From contig CM060990.1 in assembly GCA_030765065.1 (NCBI GenBank), positions 665,644,618-665,708,617 on the forward strand: DNA of 64,000 nucleotides, read 5' to 3'. Shown piece after piece: positions 11,805 to 23,349 of the stretch. Made by a program: the position numbers and the translations under genes. Origin of the DNA: Deroplatys truncata (lineage: Eukaryota; Arthropoda; Insecta; Mantodea; Mantidae). The notes beneath the pieces were generated by a model. It saw only the letters and a program-made list of their open reading frames with translations, ran no database searches and had not been told where the DNA came from. Every line of letters begins with the position of its first letter. The first letter of the stretch is position 1.

Positions 11805-12180
11805 AATACGTACACTCCAGCGCAAAAAGTGCCGATGCTTTTGGTTAGTTTTAGTGTTTTCCATTCTTGAATATTAGCAGAATCTCATCATTTTTGTTGC
11901 GCGCCTGCCTTAGCTGAGCTTTTCGATACGCTAGCATTACCTTATGAAGACTGGTCAGACCTAGCTGGGTGATGAAGGGGTGGAGAATCGGTATATGTCA
12001 CATGAATGGTTGAAACAATATGCCTCCCAAAGCCTGACCATACTAGCGCCTGAATGTGTCCGGCTCTTATTGGTTCGGCATTCAAGCATTAACCTCTGTA
12101 ACGGGATGAGGGATGGAAGGCGCGGCAGAGGCGTGTTAATTATTGATTGTTAACTTAAACCGCGGTTCCTCATATCCGAC
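11805..12180 (+). repeat. Repeat R-E, copy 2
   Basis: The fullest R-E copy. It ends at cctcatatccgactgtac and runs straight into R-A at about 12185. Confidence 0.8.
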
Positions 12181-12184
12181 TGTA

Positions 12185-12930
12185 CATAGGTAGAGAAGGT
12201 ATTGGATTCCACCCAAAAATTCGATATCGATATTTCACCGAAATACATGTTTTGAGGCCCCCTAAATCCAAAAAAGTATTTGTAGAAAAAGGTCCGTGCG
12301 TGCGTGCGTTTGTCTGTCCGTGAACAGCATAACTCAAAAACGAAAAGTCGGATAAATACCAGTTGTTTAAATTCAACATCTTCCGAAGATTAGACACGAA
12401 GATTTTAAGAAAATCCCCCACCCAAACTACTCTTTACATAGAACATTTCTCGATTGTTTATTTTTCTAAAATATGGCTCTTTTTATTAAAATACCATATA
12501 TTAAAGATATTTACATAAGAAATAAGTAAAATGTGTATCTTGAATTTTCTTGAAATAGCCTGTAAGGTCCCCTTTATTCGGAAGGAATTTTGTATAACTG
12601 GTAAACGTTAAAGGATAGACAAAAACGTACGACACAAAAAATGTAGACCTCTTTAAAACACAATTTATTTTAAATAACCTTTTGTGGCATTAGCCATTTC
12701 CGAGATATCTATTAAAATGGTTCGACTCGTTCAAGTGCTGTCGATTTTCAGCTGTAATTTTAAGGCCAAGTATAGAGTTATTTTGTGTAGTGAAGCTTTT
12801 TTCCGGAAATGTTTATCTCGATTAAAATAAGTAGATAGGAAAATAAACCTTTGCAAGAATAATTTGTATACCCAATAATAAGTGATAGTGGGTAGAGAAA
12901 GTTATGTGAAGGTAACACATCAGAATTTTT
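12185..12930 (+). repeat. Repeat R-A, most complete copy
   Basis: About 745 bp. It opens with tggattccacccaaaaattc, passes cagcataactcaaaaacgaa and gaaaatcccccacc, and closes at gaaggtaacacatcag. Related copies or pieces occur at 13560, 14966, 25340, 33440, 34660, 41690, 44135 and 47440. No terminal inverted repeat or coding region was recognised. It may be one unit with the R-E repeat preceding it. Confidence 0.8.
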
Positions 12931-13164
12931 ATAGTTAAGAGTGCAATACGTGGCATTTATGAGATGCTGAAATAGTATATTGGACAAAGCATGGCAAGTG
13001 CATTAATTGGAGAACATGAAATATTAGAACATACGACACGGAGTCGAGTACTTGCTAGTTCCGAGTGTCTCTTATGCACTCAATGCATGTGTATTGCATA
13101 CTGTTTTTTCCACCATAGTGAATAATATAAACAGTACTTACTCGAAAACAAAATTAATTACTAC

Positions 13165-13440
13165 CAACTGAAAAGGTAGAATCAGACTGAAAAATTCAGT
13201 GTCATAACCAGTATTTGAACTACGGATCTTCCGGTTTTCGTCCGGTTGCCCTAGCCAACTGAGTTAAAATGCCGGTACGACATTAATTTCCCCAACTGAC
13301 ACGCATTTTTTCCGGTAAATCACAACGAGATCTCAAATTATTTTGAGAGGAATACCCCAATGACGACTTATGGTGTCGTAAGTACTTAAGTCACGGGCTT
13401 AGTGTAGTGCAAAAGCAGCCCCCTATGTAGTGATCGCATA
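13165..13440 (-). repeat. S8 repeat with embedded tRNA-like segment, copy 1
   Basis: The minus strand reads through a flanking module, then a tRNA-like segment at about 13195-13275 (B-box-like gttcaaatac), then the trailing tcagtctgattctacc. Other copies occur at 17700, 18255 and 43430. Confidence 0.7.
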
Positions 13441-13559
13441 CAAAGCGGAATGTTCTAGAAAGGGAAACTACTAGAACATGTGTTCTGGAACAGGGAAGCT
13501 GCATATAATGGAAGGCTTTGCGCAGACATTCACACTATGTTTAGAACTTTTGCATGATA

Positions 13560-13930
13560 AATAAAAAATATATATCTTGTTTTCTGCGAATAGCCCGAGA
13601 AACCGTGTAAGAGATGCACAGTCTTGCTACACATAAACTATAAATATCATTAAAGCACACAGTATATGTCGAATAATTTTTTGTGGTGGTAAGCATTTCC
13701 GAGATATTCTTTGTTATTTGTTTGAATTTTAAAGTACTGATACTTTTTTTTAGTGGTAAGTCGCTATTTGTTTTTTCTAGTGCGCATTAAATTTGACAGA
13801 AAAATAAGCTTCTGTAGGAATAGTTTGTAGAACTAATGTAAACGCATCACGCCATTCTTTTTCGACTCAGAGGACCCCAAAATATGTATTTCGTGTGAAA
13901 TCTCGATACCGAATTTTTTTATGCATTGCA
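13560..13930 (-). repeat. R-A-like fragment, diverged
   Basis: The right end (about 13870-13925) resembles the R-A opening in inverted orientation. The left part contains ttccgagatat, also seen in R-A at 12700. It is poorly conserved and the boundaries are uncertain. Confidence 0.45.
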
Positions 13931-14419
13931 AATCCTCCTTTAGCTGCTTAGGTACGTGGTACGGAAAGTAAAAGCAACAATACACATTGTCGTCATTCGA
14001 AATGTTTCATGGCAAAATTTTATTCATTGGTCCATACACGAGCTATATGATTTCGTTAGCTTGACTTGCCTGATACTGCCACAATGGTGACGTTCGACTC
14101 GATGTAACGTACCGCCAGCATTCATTATAGGAAACCCTATATGCTTGCTAATTCTAGATAGAACACTAGGTATGTGCTCATTCTACCAGCCACATGACAT
14201 TAGCATCACACAGCGCGCCGATGACAAACTTCACAGAAGCGTAGAACTGTTGTTTCACCGTGCACAACAGAAACTCGAAGCATCAAAGCCTTATATTTTA
14301 GGAAGTGGTGTGTACCTGTACGTCATTTCTAGATACCTAGCTCGCAGTAGTGGGATTTCTTTTATAGCCGTAGTGTAGCGAGTGAAGAAAATCTTTCAAC
14401 TCTTAAATTCAGCCTCAAG
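13931..14419. other. No recognisable feature
   Basis: One 77-codon open frame (14145-14378) has no recognisable domain and is probably accidental. Confidence 0.45.
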
Positions 14420-14695
14420 CTACGTACAGTCGAGTGCAAAAACCGTGCCGATGCTTTTGGTTACTCTTAGTGTTACCATTCTTAAATGTTGACAGAATTT
14501 CCATTTGTACTCCGTGTCTGCCTTAGGTGAGCTATCCTGTAATTGGTTTTAGCAGGAGCATTCGCTAGCATTACCCTGTGACGTAAGGTCAGGCCCTAGA
14601 TGGGTAATGAAAGGGGTGGAGAATCGGTATGTCACCTGCATGGTTGAAAAAATATGCCTCCCAAAGACTGTCCACACTAGTTCTGAATGAGTCCA
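14420..14695 (+). repeat. Repeat R-E, copy 3
   Basis: Shares the first two thirds of R-E copy 2 and stops where the S5 SINE begins. Confidence 0.78.
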
Positions 14696-14965
14696 TTTCG
14701 TCTCCATTCTCATTTAACTTCACCTTTCATCTGTTTAGTCTCTTTAGGGTTGCAAGTGTCGGTGAGAGGTCTCGGCAGTGAAAATGATGTTCTGAGTAAA
14801 CCATCCCCCGGGTTGCGAGCGGCCTCCGGGTCCCGGGCCCCCAGGAGATGTGTAAGTCTATAGGGGGAAGGGTAGCCGGCTGCAGCAGCAACACTCAGGA
14901 GGTTCAAATCTGTAAATGGTAGGGACCGTGCCCTCTGCCTGTCGTGCCTCCTGGTCTGGCAGCCT
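14696..14965 (+). mobile_element. SINE family S5, copy 2, 5'-truncated
   Basis: Starts within the S5 body (ctccattctcatttaacttc) and continues to gcctcctggtctggcagcc, matching 3212-3460. It sits exactly between an R-E end and an R-A piece. Confidence 0.75.
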
Positions 14966-15487
14966 TCTACACGATGATTTTCCAGAAAATCCCCCACCCT
15001 ATACTCCCCTTTACATGGAAAAGAATCGTTATTTTTTATTTTCTCAAAAAGGCCACAATTACGCTAATTAAAATAGTTTCTTAGTAAATTATTATTAAAG
15101 CTTGACCTCCACTGCCATATGAAACTACAGTCGTCAGCAGCCCTTGCAATTCTTCTCCTCTGAGGATGGTCTCCACAGCTGAGGATGAAACGTCAAGTTT
15201 TAACAATTTCATTGTTAAAAGCCTACAATCATAAAATAAATTCTATTTAGGTTACTTACATAGCTAATAAAATCTATATCTTAAATTTTCTGGCAATAGT
15301 CTGCGCAGTTCATTTAATTTGAAATGAATTTTGTATAATTTTGAATAGCTGGTAAACTATAAGAGATAAGAGCAAACCTTACCACAAATGTTTAAAAAAA
15401 CATAATTTATTTCAGTTGTTTCTCCCGATGTCGTGGAAAAAGTATGGCATTTGAAATGTTTGTACGTAGTGCTAGCTGTTCTTTCTA
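14966..15487 (+). repeat. R-A piece with a short internal insertion
   Basis: Begins inside R-A (gaaaatcccccaccctat) and continues to about 15475. At about 15085-15265 it carries extra sequence that includes ctgaggatgaaacgtcaag, a type of motif seen near some retroelement 3' ends. I cannot identify the insert. Confidence 0.6.
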
Positions 15488-15716
15488 CATACGGCACCAC
15501 AGGCGGTGGACTTGGATGGTACATGCAGTAAAACGATGTTTGGGAAAGAAACGTTTCAAGCCTTAGTTTGAGGTCCCTCCACAATATTTGGCAGTTATGA
15601 GGACTAAGGAAAACATAAAAAATAATCTCAGTTAGGGAGGACGCTCCAGGCGGGATGTGAACCGCGGGCCTCTCGAATGCGAGCCTCACACGTTACCAAG
15701 GAACAATCTCGCTCGG
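15488..15716 (-). mobile_element. SINE family S6, copy 3
   Basis: Opens (3' end of the element) with cggcaccacaggcggtgg and ends in a tRNA-like head near 15715. The B-box-side gggatgtgaaccgcggg is recognisable. Confidence 0.75.
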
Positions 15717-16139
15717 TCATGGAATTTTCAAAGCCAGCATATGGGGATCAACGTTTTAAAGATTTAATCATCACTTCAGCTTCCTCTATCACTTTTTGTA
15801 CTTAAAACAAAATGTGTAATAAAACTGTTTCTGCAAGTGATTTTTTATTTCGAATAGCGTGAAATAAATGGGAAAACATCTATAACTATGAGTTCTTTAT
15901 CTCAGGGTATGCGTGAGTGTATTTTGAAAGGATAACGCCAGTTTGGTTAGCTTTAATGTTAACTAGAATGTTCAATTTGAGAAGATTCGCCGAAGGTGGA
16001 ATTTACGAATTAAAGTACTTCTATAACAATAATTAAGCGAAGCGTCAGTTGCCATAAGTCTCAGAAATGTTGCTCGAAAGCATTCCCTCTCAATAGCCAC
16101 TAAATCTTCCTAAGACCTTCATGTGCGTTACACAAATTA
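15717..16139. other. No recognisable feature
   Basis: AT-rich; no match found. Confidence 0.5.
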
Positions 16140-16545
16140 CAAATTACAAATTACACACGATGTGTCTAATCTTAACTTAAGCTCCAACTACCTATCGCTA
16201 CCCCTACCAATGTTCTTTCTCACGCGGACCAATCCTAATATCCAACGTATGCATCTCTTACCTTCTTGCTAAGCCATACCTCCTCGAATCTCAAAATTTC
16301 TACCTTCATGACTTTTTAAACGTGCTGAACTTAACTCTCATGCATTCCCAGAATCTTTAAGCTGTGTTCCTTACTTGACTTGCTAGTTACCTCTTTCTTT
16401 CTGGACAAATCTTTCAAATCAGGCTTACTACATTATACATTGATTTAATATACGTTAATTATTTATTGCAATTATTTATTTATATTACTGTTATTTACTT
16501 ATTTATTTATGTCTTCCCGTCAATAATTACGGTATCAAGATAAGC
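16140..16545 (+). repeat. Repeat R-B, copy 1
   Basis: Inverted match to 25790-26040, sharing tctggacaaatctttcaa-like sequence, cattgatttaatatac and ccgtcaataattac. It starts with three short tandem aaattac units. The class is unknown. Confidence 0.75.
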
Positions 16546-16629
16546 ATGTGAGTGTAACGTATAAGATTTTTAAGTCTTTTGGGGAGCACCGTTAATATAG
16601 TTAACTTTAGGTAAACTAAGCATATCCTC

Positions 16630-17170
16630 TGTTGTATGCATTTGGGATCGATCGAATTGACTGTGCGGTAAAGTGTGAGGCTTGAATTCGGAGCTCCCGG
16701 GTTCGATTCACGTCAGACGCCCACTCTGAACTGGGTTTTTCGTGGTTTTTCTTGGTCGGTAGGCAAACGCTGGGGTAATTTCTCATCTACCACGATTTCC
16801 TTTCCATCATTTTTCTTTCATTACGTTTCCTGCTCATCTTTTTGGTGTGTTTCTAGGTTTTGTGGCGTAGGGCGTTGCCGGGCAGATAGCGCTGTTGCTT
16901 GCTCAAAGTAAAGAGTACTCTCCATGGACACTAGAGTGCTTAATGGTCGACAGGTCGTTCATCCCTCTCTATAGGCAGCTATGGTCTTCGAGTCTGGAAC
17001 TGTTAGAGACTTCCGCGCGCCTCTGTGGCCTGTCGCCTGTCTACCTGCGGTCGTTAGCCACCTATGGTTCCTTTACTTCATACCTTACTCCTACGGGGTG
17101 GTGATAGCCACAATAGATCTATGTAGTTCGCAGTGTCTCCCTCCGTTGTATAACCCAGCCTATGCATTTG
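16630..17170 (+). mobile_element. SINE family S4, copy a
   Basis: The tRNA-like head has a B box (cgggttcgattcac) at about 16700. The body includes gtttttcgtggtttttcttg, aggcaaacgctggggtaatt and ctgttagagacttccgcgc. The 3' module is ggttcctttacttcatac. The family is long (400-540 bp) for a SINE. Confidence 0.82.
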
Positions 17171-17699
17171 GGAGAAAAAGAAAGCATCGCAGAATGTTTT
17201 CTATGCTGTTCCTTTTAAAAGACTTCCAAGAAGCAATTACATTATAACAATCTGAACTGGCACAGAATGATATAATTAACTAGTTGTTTGTGACATGGTC
17301 GATGTTGTTTTCGCAGTACGTGCTGAAGTAAGTCATAAAGGTGGTCAAGGTATGACGTGCTCACCTAACCATCACGCTCAAGATCGTAATGATGATGATC
17401 AAGGTAAAAGAGAAGGTGCCGTAAGTGGCACCCCAGGCGACTGTTTATACCCTGAGGCTCAACGTGGCGCCCAGCTCCAATAAATTTCCTCCTCTTCTAT
17501 GTGGCTGAGCTCCTTTTCACGATTCGACACGCTACTTCTGCGATATCATCTACATATATAAGATGGACCACCCAGAGACTATGGATTCCGGAAATCCTGC
17601 TTAATCTTCAACATTGGTGGCCGTTAAAGATAATTATCCATTATTTACCGGTGATTTATTAAATACAGCTTCTTACAAAATGTCTTGAGCATGGATATA
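17171..17699. other. No recognisable feature
   Basis: No repeat match; the 62-codon open frame at 17295 has no domain. Confidence 0.45.
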
Positions 17700-18240
17700 G
17701 ATTGAAAAGACAGAATCAGACTGATATCATACCCGGGATTTGGCCCACGTATCATTGGTTTTCTGTGCAGTTGCTCTACAACTAAGCTATCATGGCAATA
17801 TGTCCGTTTTCCAAGGTCGCGGGTTCAAACCCGGTGGAGGGCGATGGATTTTTTCGGGCGTAAAAATCTTTAGCATGGCTTCCTTCGGAAGGGAAGTAAA
17901 GCCGGTGGTCCCGTGTCGTAGATTTACGGCAAGTAAAAGAACCTCAAGCCTGATAAAGAGGCCTCTGAGCAAAATTACCGGTCTTTCACGCCCAATATGG
18001 AATGGGACGCTAAGAACCATAGTAGTTAAAGAGCGTCCATAAATAAAACTCAATTTAACACGTCCGTACGACAGTAAATTCCTCAACTGCCTTATGTTTT
18101 CCTGGTAAACTACAACGCGTTCTGAAATTCATTGTGAGATAACATACCCTAATGTCGACTTACAATATCGCAAGTACTTTTAAGTCCCGTTCTGTATAGT
18201 TAGCCACTATTAGGTCAATTAATTGTAATAGTTATTCTTT
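17700..18240 (-). repeat. S8 repeat, copy 2, split by an S1 SINE
   Basis: The tRNA-like segment lies at about 17735-17800 and the flanking module at 18056-18240 (gtccgtacgacagtaaattc). The two parts are continuous in the copy at 13165, so the S1 SINE at 17807-18055 inserted into this copy. The short motif gtccg occurs on both sides of the insert. Confidence 0.75.
17807..18055 (+). mobile_element. SINE family S1, copy b, 5'-truncated
   Basis: Starts within the T-arm side of the head (aaggtcgcgggttcaaaccc) and runs to the family 3' end, taaataaaactcaattt. It lacks the A box, so it is probably transcriptionally dead. Confidence 0.9.
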
Positions 18241-18254
18241 CACATATGCCGTAT

Positions 18255-18790
18255 TTAGCTTAAAGTTTGGAAGCTAAAGTCAGAATGAAAAAGCAATGCC
18301 ATAGCCGGGATTTGAAACACAGATCTTCAGCTTCCGGTGCCGTTACGACACTGGTTCCCCTAAGGTAACTCAAGGCCTTTACAAATTCACTTTATCGTTC
18401 TCAGTGGTGTAGTGGTTACCATGCTAGTCTCTAGTTCCCGAGGTCGTGGGTCGGGCGTAAAAATCCTTAGCATGGCTTCCTTCAGAAGGGAAGTAAAGCC
18501 GGTGGTAGATTTACGGCACGTAAAAGAATCTCAAGCCTAATAAAGAGGCCTCTGAGCAAAATTTCCGGGTTTTCACGCCCAATATAGAATGGAACGCTAC
18601 GGACCACAGCAGTTAAAGAACGACCATAAATAAAACTCAATTTAATATTATAAATCCATTTCGATATAACATATCCTAATAGCGACTTACAATAAGTACT
18701 AAGTACTTGAAGTCCTGAGCTTCATTGTTAACCACAATTAGGTCAATCAGTGACCACTGAGGCGAAGATCCGTGGTTCAAATCACGGCAA
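18255..18790 (-). repeat. S8 repeat, copy 3, split by another S1 SINE
   Basis: The head side is at about 18265-18395 and the rest at 18638-18740. The insertion point differs from that in copy 2, so the two S1 insertions are independent. A further tRNA-like head on the plus strand (ccgtggttcaaatcacgg) adjoins at about 18745-18865. Confidence 0.65.
18396..18637 (+). mobile_element. SINE family S1, copy c, internally deleted
   Basis: The A-box region (agtggtgtagtggttaccat) is intact. About 25 bp covering the B box and acceptor 3' side are lost, joining cgaggtcgtggg to tcgggcgtaaaaatcc. A second small deletion follows at about 18505. Confidence 0.88.
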
Positions 18791-18865
18791 TAGTATTGAA
18801 TGCTTTAAGTTGACTGAGCTTTCCAGCTTTAACTGGCATATGCAGAAGAACAATTACCATGAATA

Positions 18866-20369
18866 TAGTTCATTAAATAATATTAATATCTAAGAAATAC
18901 AAAATTATAAAACCGATTAGTGTATCTGAGAAGCTGGCGTTTAAAATCAAAAAGTTCCATTGTAGGTAACCAATAAGTGATGTGTTTTGCGTGTGCCTTT
19001 CTCAATTTTAATGATGTTTGAAATTATTAATGAAATTCTAACTAATCACATGAAAATTGAGCATCTCTAGTGAGAATTTCGTATACTTTCTACCTGGGCC
19101 TGCTTTCTTCCTTTGACTTACCCTTTATTATTTGCAGTAATGCCACCACTAGAAGACGTTTATATCTGTTATGCTTTTCAAAGCTAGAGTTCTTTCTTGA
19201 GCCCTGGATGGATCCTATATTATTAATGTTAAAATGCAAATGCAAAATTGTAATTCTTTTTCACAGACTGTTGACTTGCCACTGTTTGAAAAATGCGTTG
19301 CATATTAAGTCTGAAGTGAAGCTTGTTTTTAATATTATTGGCATAATATTGGCAATACTTTCAGCCCTCAGGACCTTATCTTTACTGAAATATAACACGT
19401 AAAACAATCCAGCGTTAAGTTATGCACAAAATCTCAATGAATACACCTTGAAGCTATAATGCAATTTCGAGAAAATAAATGTTGGGAGAGAAAGTATTCT
19501 GGTCGGAAACAACCATCAAATCTATCATTGCATTCCAAGTACACAAAATTTGAACTGAGAGAATCCTTTATATTTTCTTTTGCAATGCAGTAATATGAGT
19601 ATTATACATCACTGGAAAGGAAAGTTCTATAAATTACGAATAAAGCAATAGCAAGACTTGAAACTTTGAAAATATTCGTCCCTTGGAGCACCACTCGGAT
19701 ATAGAAATTTTAATTTAATCTGGGTAATAAACCAATTTTTTCAAGAATGCATTAATATTCAGGTTAGATTCTCTTGATAACATTAAAAACATACATTCAA
19801 ACCAAAGGCAATTTCATGCACAATTAAAGCTGATGCTTTCATATAGTGCCAAACAAAACTAAAAAATGCGTAATGCGTTTCTTAAATAGTTTTTGTGTGT
19901 TTTGGATTTAAATTTTATAGACGAGGCTTCAGGAGCAGGGCCTATGATGTAAGAACCCACAAAAAAATCAAACTATCTCTAACTGTAAAGAGTTTTCTTT
20001 TTGTGTGAAAAAAATTAATGTCTAGACTTGTCCGTGTTGAGTCGCATCGTCTTAAGTCGTATGAATTGTTGATAAAAAGCATTGCAGTTTTTATAATTTT
20101 AGGTAAAACGAAAAAAACGGTATTTTTTGTGATATTAGGTAACCATTTAAACGGATTCTTTAGGTTGGCCAATGATTTGCAGCATTTCTTTAAGCTAAAG
20201 GTACCCATTTTATCAAAATTTTCAAAAAGTTAAAAAATTAGTTCTTATGTCCAAAAAATACTTTGTATCTTTAGCTTCAACTAAATAATATAACTTCTAT
20301 CCTCTAAGCCTTTTAAAGCTTCAGCGTATGTACATTTAAATTCCCAAGAGTACGTGCGTGAAGGCCTTA
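18866..20369. other. No recognisable feature
   Basis: Very AT-rich. The 110-codon open frame at 19070-19402 is hydrophobic and Leu/Ile-rich in the way random AT-rich frames are. I do not recognise it. Confidence 0.5.
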
Positions 20370-21790
20370 ATTTACTCCCAATGCCTTTTACTCGACTTTG
20401 ACTTTTCTTATTGACCAATTTTTTTCAAATTTTCAACACAAGCTAAGAGAGAATGGCGTATTATTTTTGACACACTTCTAATTTGCTCATGGTATGATAT
20501 AATTAATTTAGATACTGAAATATAAATTGTTAATAACATTATGTTTAAGGTTTTAAAACCTTTTCTGAAAAAAATAGAAAAGTGAATAAAATTCTATACG
20601 GAAGCCTTCTACATTAATATTTAAATAATGTAGTAGCATTTAATTTTTTTAAAAATTATTATTTCTGTATCGTGTGGAACAAGTGATTAAATGCCATAAC
20701 AAATCTTGAGAAAGGAGTTTGTTGCTTCACGTATGGAAAGCCAGTTTGAAGATGCATTATATTTCGACTGTTGGGGAGCCGAACTTGAAGTGGTTGCAAC
20801 CGCACGTATGGTACCCGGTAGCCTTCGCCCAAAATTTAAAAATTTTAACTTTGTAATTCGACTATTTCTTTAAATATTATATATTTATGTTTGCCTCTAC
20901 TGCGTCAGTATTATTGTTAGAGACATGGATTTCTTTGCAGGGAGTAGTGCGGCTAAGAATGTAGGCTTACACAGATTATAACTTTTACTTCACTCCTTTT
21001 ATTAATGCTTGACACGATTTGAATAACACTTCACTGATATAGAGAGCTGTGAGATTTTTTTATTAATTACTTGCACTTTTTAACACGTAAACTAGTTTTC
21101 GTCTCACACTGAATACTTATTAAGTTTCTCGAGGACGTATCTCGGGTCCGGTTAGGAACACTGTCTACAACCAACGCGTCCAGCTATGAGCAGTATCTAC
21201 AAGCAACTGACTTGATTTCTACCGCCTAAATTTGTAAATTTCTGTATTTCAATTCTCTGATTGGCTATTCCTAATCCAATAGAATACTTTTATTTAACTT
21301 AAGTTTTTTTTCTGGTTGTTGATAGGCTATTTTATAAACTGTTACAAAATTTACATTAGTGCTTCAAAGAATCACAAGTATTATTGTTAAACTTTCAAAT
21401 TCAGTATTGCCTCAAGGTTACCTCATTGTTAGCAACTTTTAACCTATTATTCTCACAGCTCCTACATTATTAAATTACGTAATACATTCACATAACATTA
21501 TTACATGTATACAATAATATAAACATATACAATGACTGTTATATACACTTTTTATATCCTGTTACATACACATATCGCTTTAAGGCGGGTGATTATTGAA
21601 TTTATATATTATATAATTAGACAAATCATTTAAGTGTTAAAAATACTGCCTCAATTTAAAAAAATTCTAAAAAGTATTAAAAATATCTGCATGAAATTAA
21701 AACAGGCTTATAATTGTGATAGACGATCACAAGAAAAAATTTTGAAAACATTTGGATAAAAACTGCAATATTTACAAAATTTCACCTATT
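20370..21790. repeat. Repeat R-D, copy 1, split by R-C
   Basis: The flanks 20370-20718 and 21656-21790 align with a continuous stretch at 56230-56700, sharing ttttactcgacttt, tatgatataattaattt and a final ataattgtg/ataattatgg region. The intervening 0.94 kb is R-C. Confidence 0.6.
20719..21655 (+). repeat. Repeat R-C, copy 1
   Basis: About 0.9 kb, shared with 49022-49929 and 59208-60118. Common segments include ctgcgtcagtatta, gaatgtaggcttacacagat, ttgcctcaaggttacctcat and attattaaattacgtaat. It contains inverted CCAAT motifs (gattggcta). No inverted termini or coding region were found. A solo LTR and a non-autonomous DNA element are both possible. Confidence 0.8.
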
Positions 21791-23020
21791 GATACCCTTC
21801 AAAGTGCAAAAGCTGGAAAACTGCTCCATAAAGAATGGAAGCGAATCTAAGGCAATATGCTACGACTTCAAACACTCCTCTACATTTTCTGTGGACGGGA
21901 GATATAATGGGTCTTCAGATCTATTCGGCCTTTACCGCCAGTCGGTTTAAATGAATGACGTCATCATTAGCTCAGCGAACTGCTTGTCTCAAAGAGTAGG
22001 TGCGGAATTGAACTGCGAACTGCACGCATTTCCGACTTCGTTAACAGGTTGAAGTACTGCGGCGGTGCAGAACTGCTTTTCACTAGGACATTTTGTGGGT
22101 TCTTTGCACGCGAGATGGGAGTGAGCACCGATCATAGAATTTGCATGGTTGAGTGCTAAGCCGAGACACATTACCCTACAAAAACCGTCCAATTATTTGA
22201 GTTACCTATCAGCATACATGCTGAGATTGCGAGTTTACGAGATGCAAGCGAAAGAAGTTCCAAATGTAAGTAGTGGAAAGGTATGATACAAGTCCCATTT
22301 CACTGAGGTGACCTCGAAACTGTCGACATCCACCTCTTCCACTCGTCTTTCTCCAGTCCTCTACCAAAGGCACTGGTGATAAACTCGCTTCAAAGTATTG
22401 TCATGCGCAAACAACCGACTGGCCTCAACGGTATAAATAATCTGAAGATCCTGTATATGTACTCGTTCAGCCAGAAGGTCGTGTTTGGTGTTTTCTTTCA
22501 AGGCATGGACAGTGCGTGTTCGCAACACTTTTACACGTTCCAGTATCTCTTTTTAATGGTTTAAAGCATTCACTTAAAATTCTACCTTAGCAACAAATAT
22601 TACTTTGCCATATTATAGCCACATGTATAACAACAGCGATGAACTAGCAACAGTTGTTAACGACTGTTTTAGTTTAAACAAAAGAGTGAATATGCATAGC
22701 TACCACAACCAGCGAAATATAGACCTAATATATCGACTAAAATATTGACTACAGCAACTTCTACTGCTCTATATATCAGAGATTGACGGTCCAAGCCAAT
22801 AAACGTGTGTTGATTTCTGTTGCATAGTGGTAACTTTCGATATTTAATGTGACTTGCTCATGCTTATTCAAAAGCATTAAACTAGAGTTTCTAGGCTAAA
22901 AAAGATACTCGGCTCTTTCAGGCACCAGGCTGTTGCTCAGATTCTATAAACCTCAACAGTGATGTCTACAGCTGAAGTGCTGATGTGCGAGAAATTTATT
23001 TCTAACATGTAAAAAGGGCA
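21791..23020. other. No recognisable feature
   Basis: Mixed composition with short open frames only (67 and 62 codons); no match in the window. Confidence 0.5.
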
Positions 23021-23022
23021 GG

Positions 23023-23330
23023 CCCCGTAGCTCAGTCGGTGGAGCATCTGCCTGCTATGCTAGGGGTTCCGGGCTCGATTCCCGGCTGGGGTGGGAATTT
23101 TTCTCTAGCCAAGATTATTCCCCATCCTCCCCAGAGATTGGAAGTGTGAATGCGAGTGTAACTGTGTATGTGGTCTAATGATTAAAATCCAAAAAGTGCA
23201 AGTAACCCAACCACAAGAGAAGACGAGTTAACACCATTGCCAATAGGCAATAACTTCCAAAGGAAAGGCCGCCGATAACAACAATGTAGTTAAAGGCGGG
23301 GTATAAATGGAACTAAAAATATATCTAAAA
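23023..23330 (+). mobile_element. SINE family S3
   Basis: The head is strongly tRNA-like: gccccgtagctcagtcggtg (A box) and ccgggctcgattcccgg (perfect T-arm), with a possible acceptor stem gccccg/tgggg. The anticodon arm does not pair well, and about 230 bp of non-tRNA body follows, including ccaataggcaataacttcc. I therefore call a SINE rather than a functional tRNA gene. Confidence 0.75.
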
Positions 23331-23349
23331 ACGAAGGCTGTTGCTGTTT

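Noticed and set aside
19070..19402. 110-codon hydrophobic protein
   Set aside because: Composition matches random AT-rich sequence; no domain, no context, no repeat support.
23023..23096. Functional tRNA gene
   Set aside because: A box, B box and T-arm are good, but the anticodon arm does not pair properly and a SINE-like body follows.
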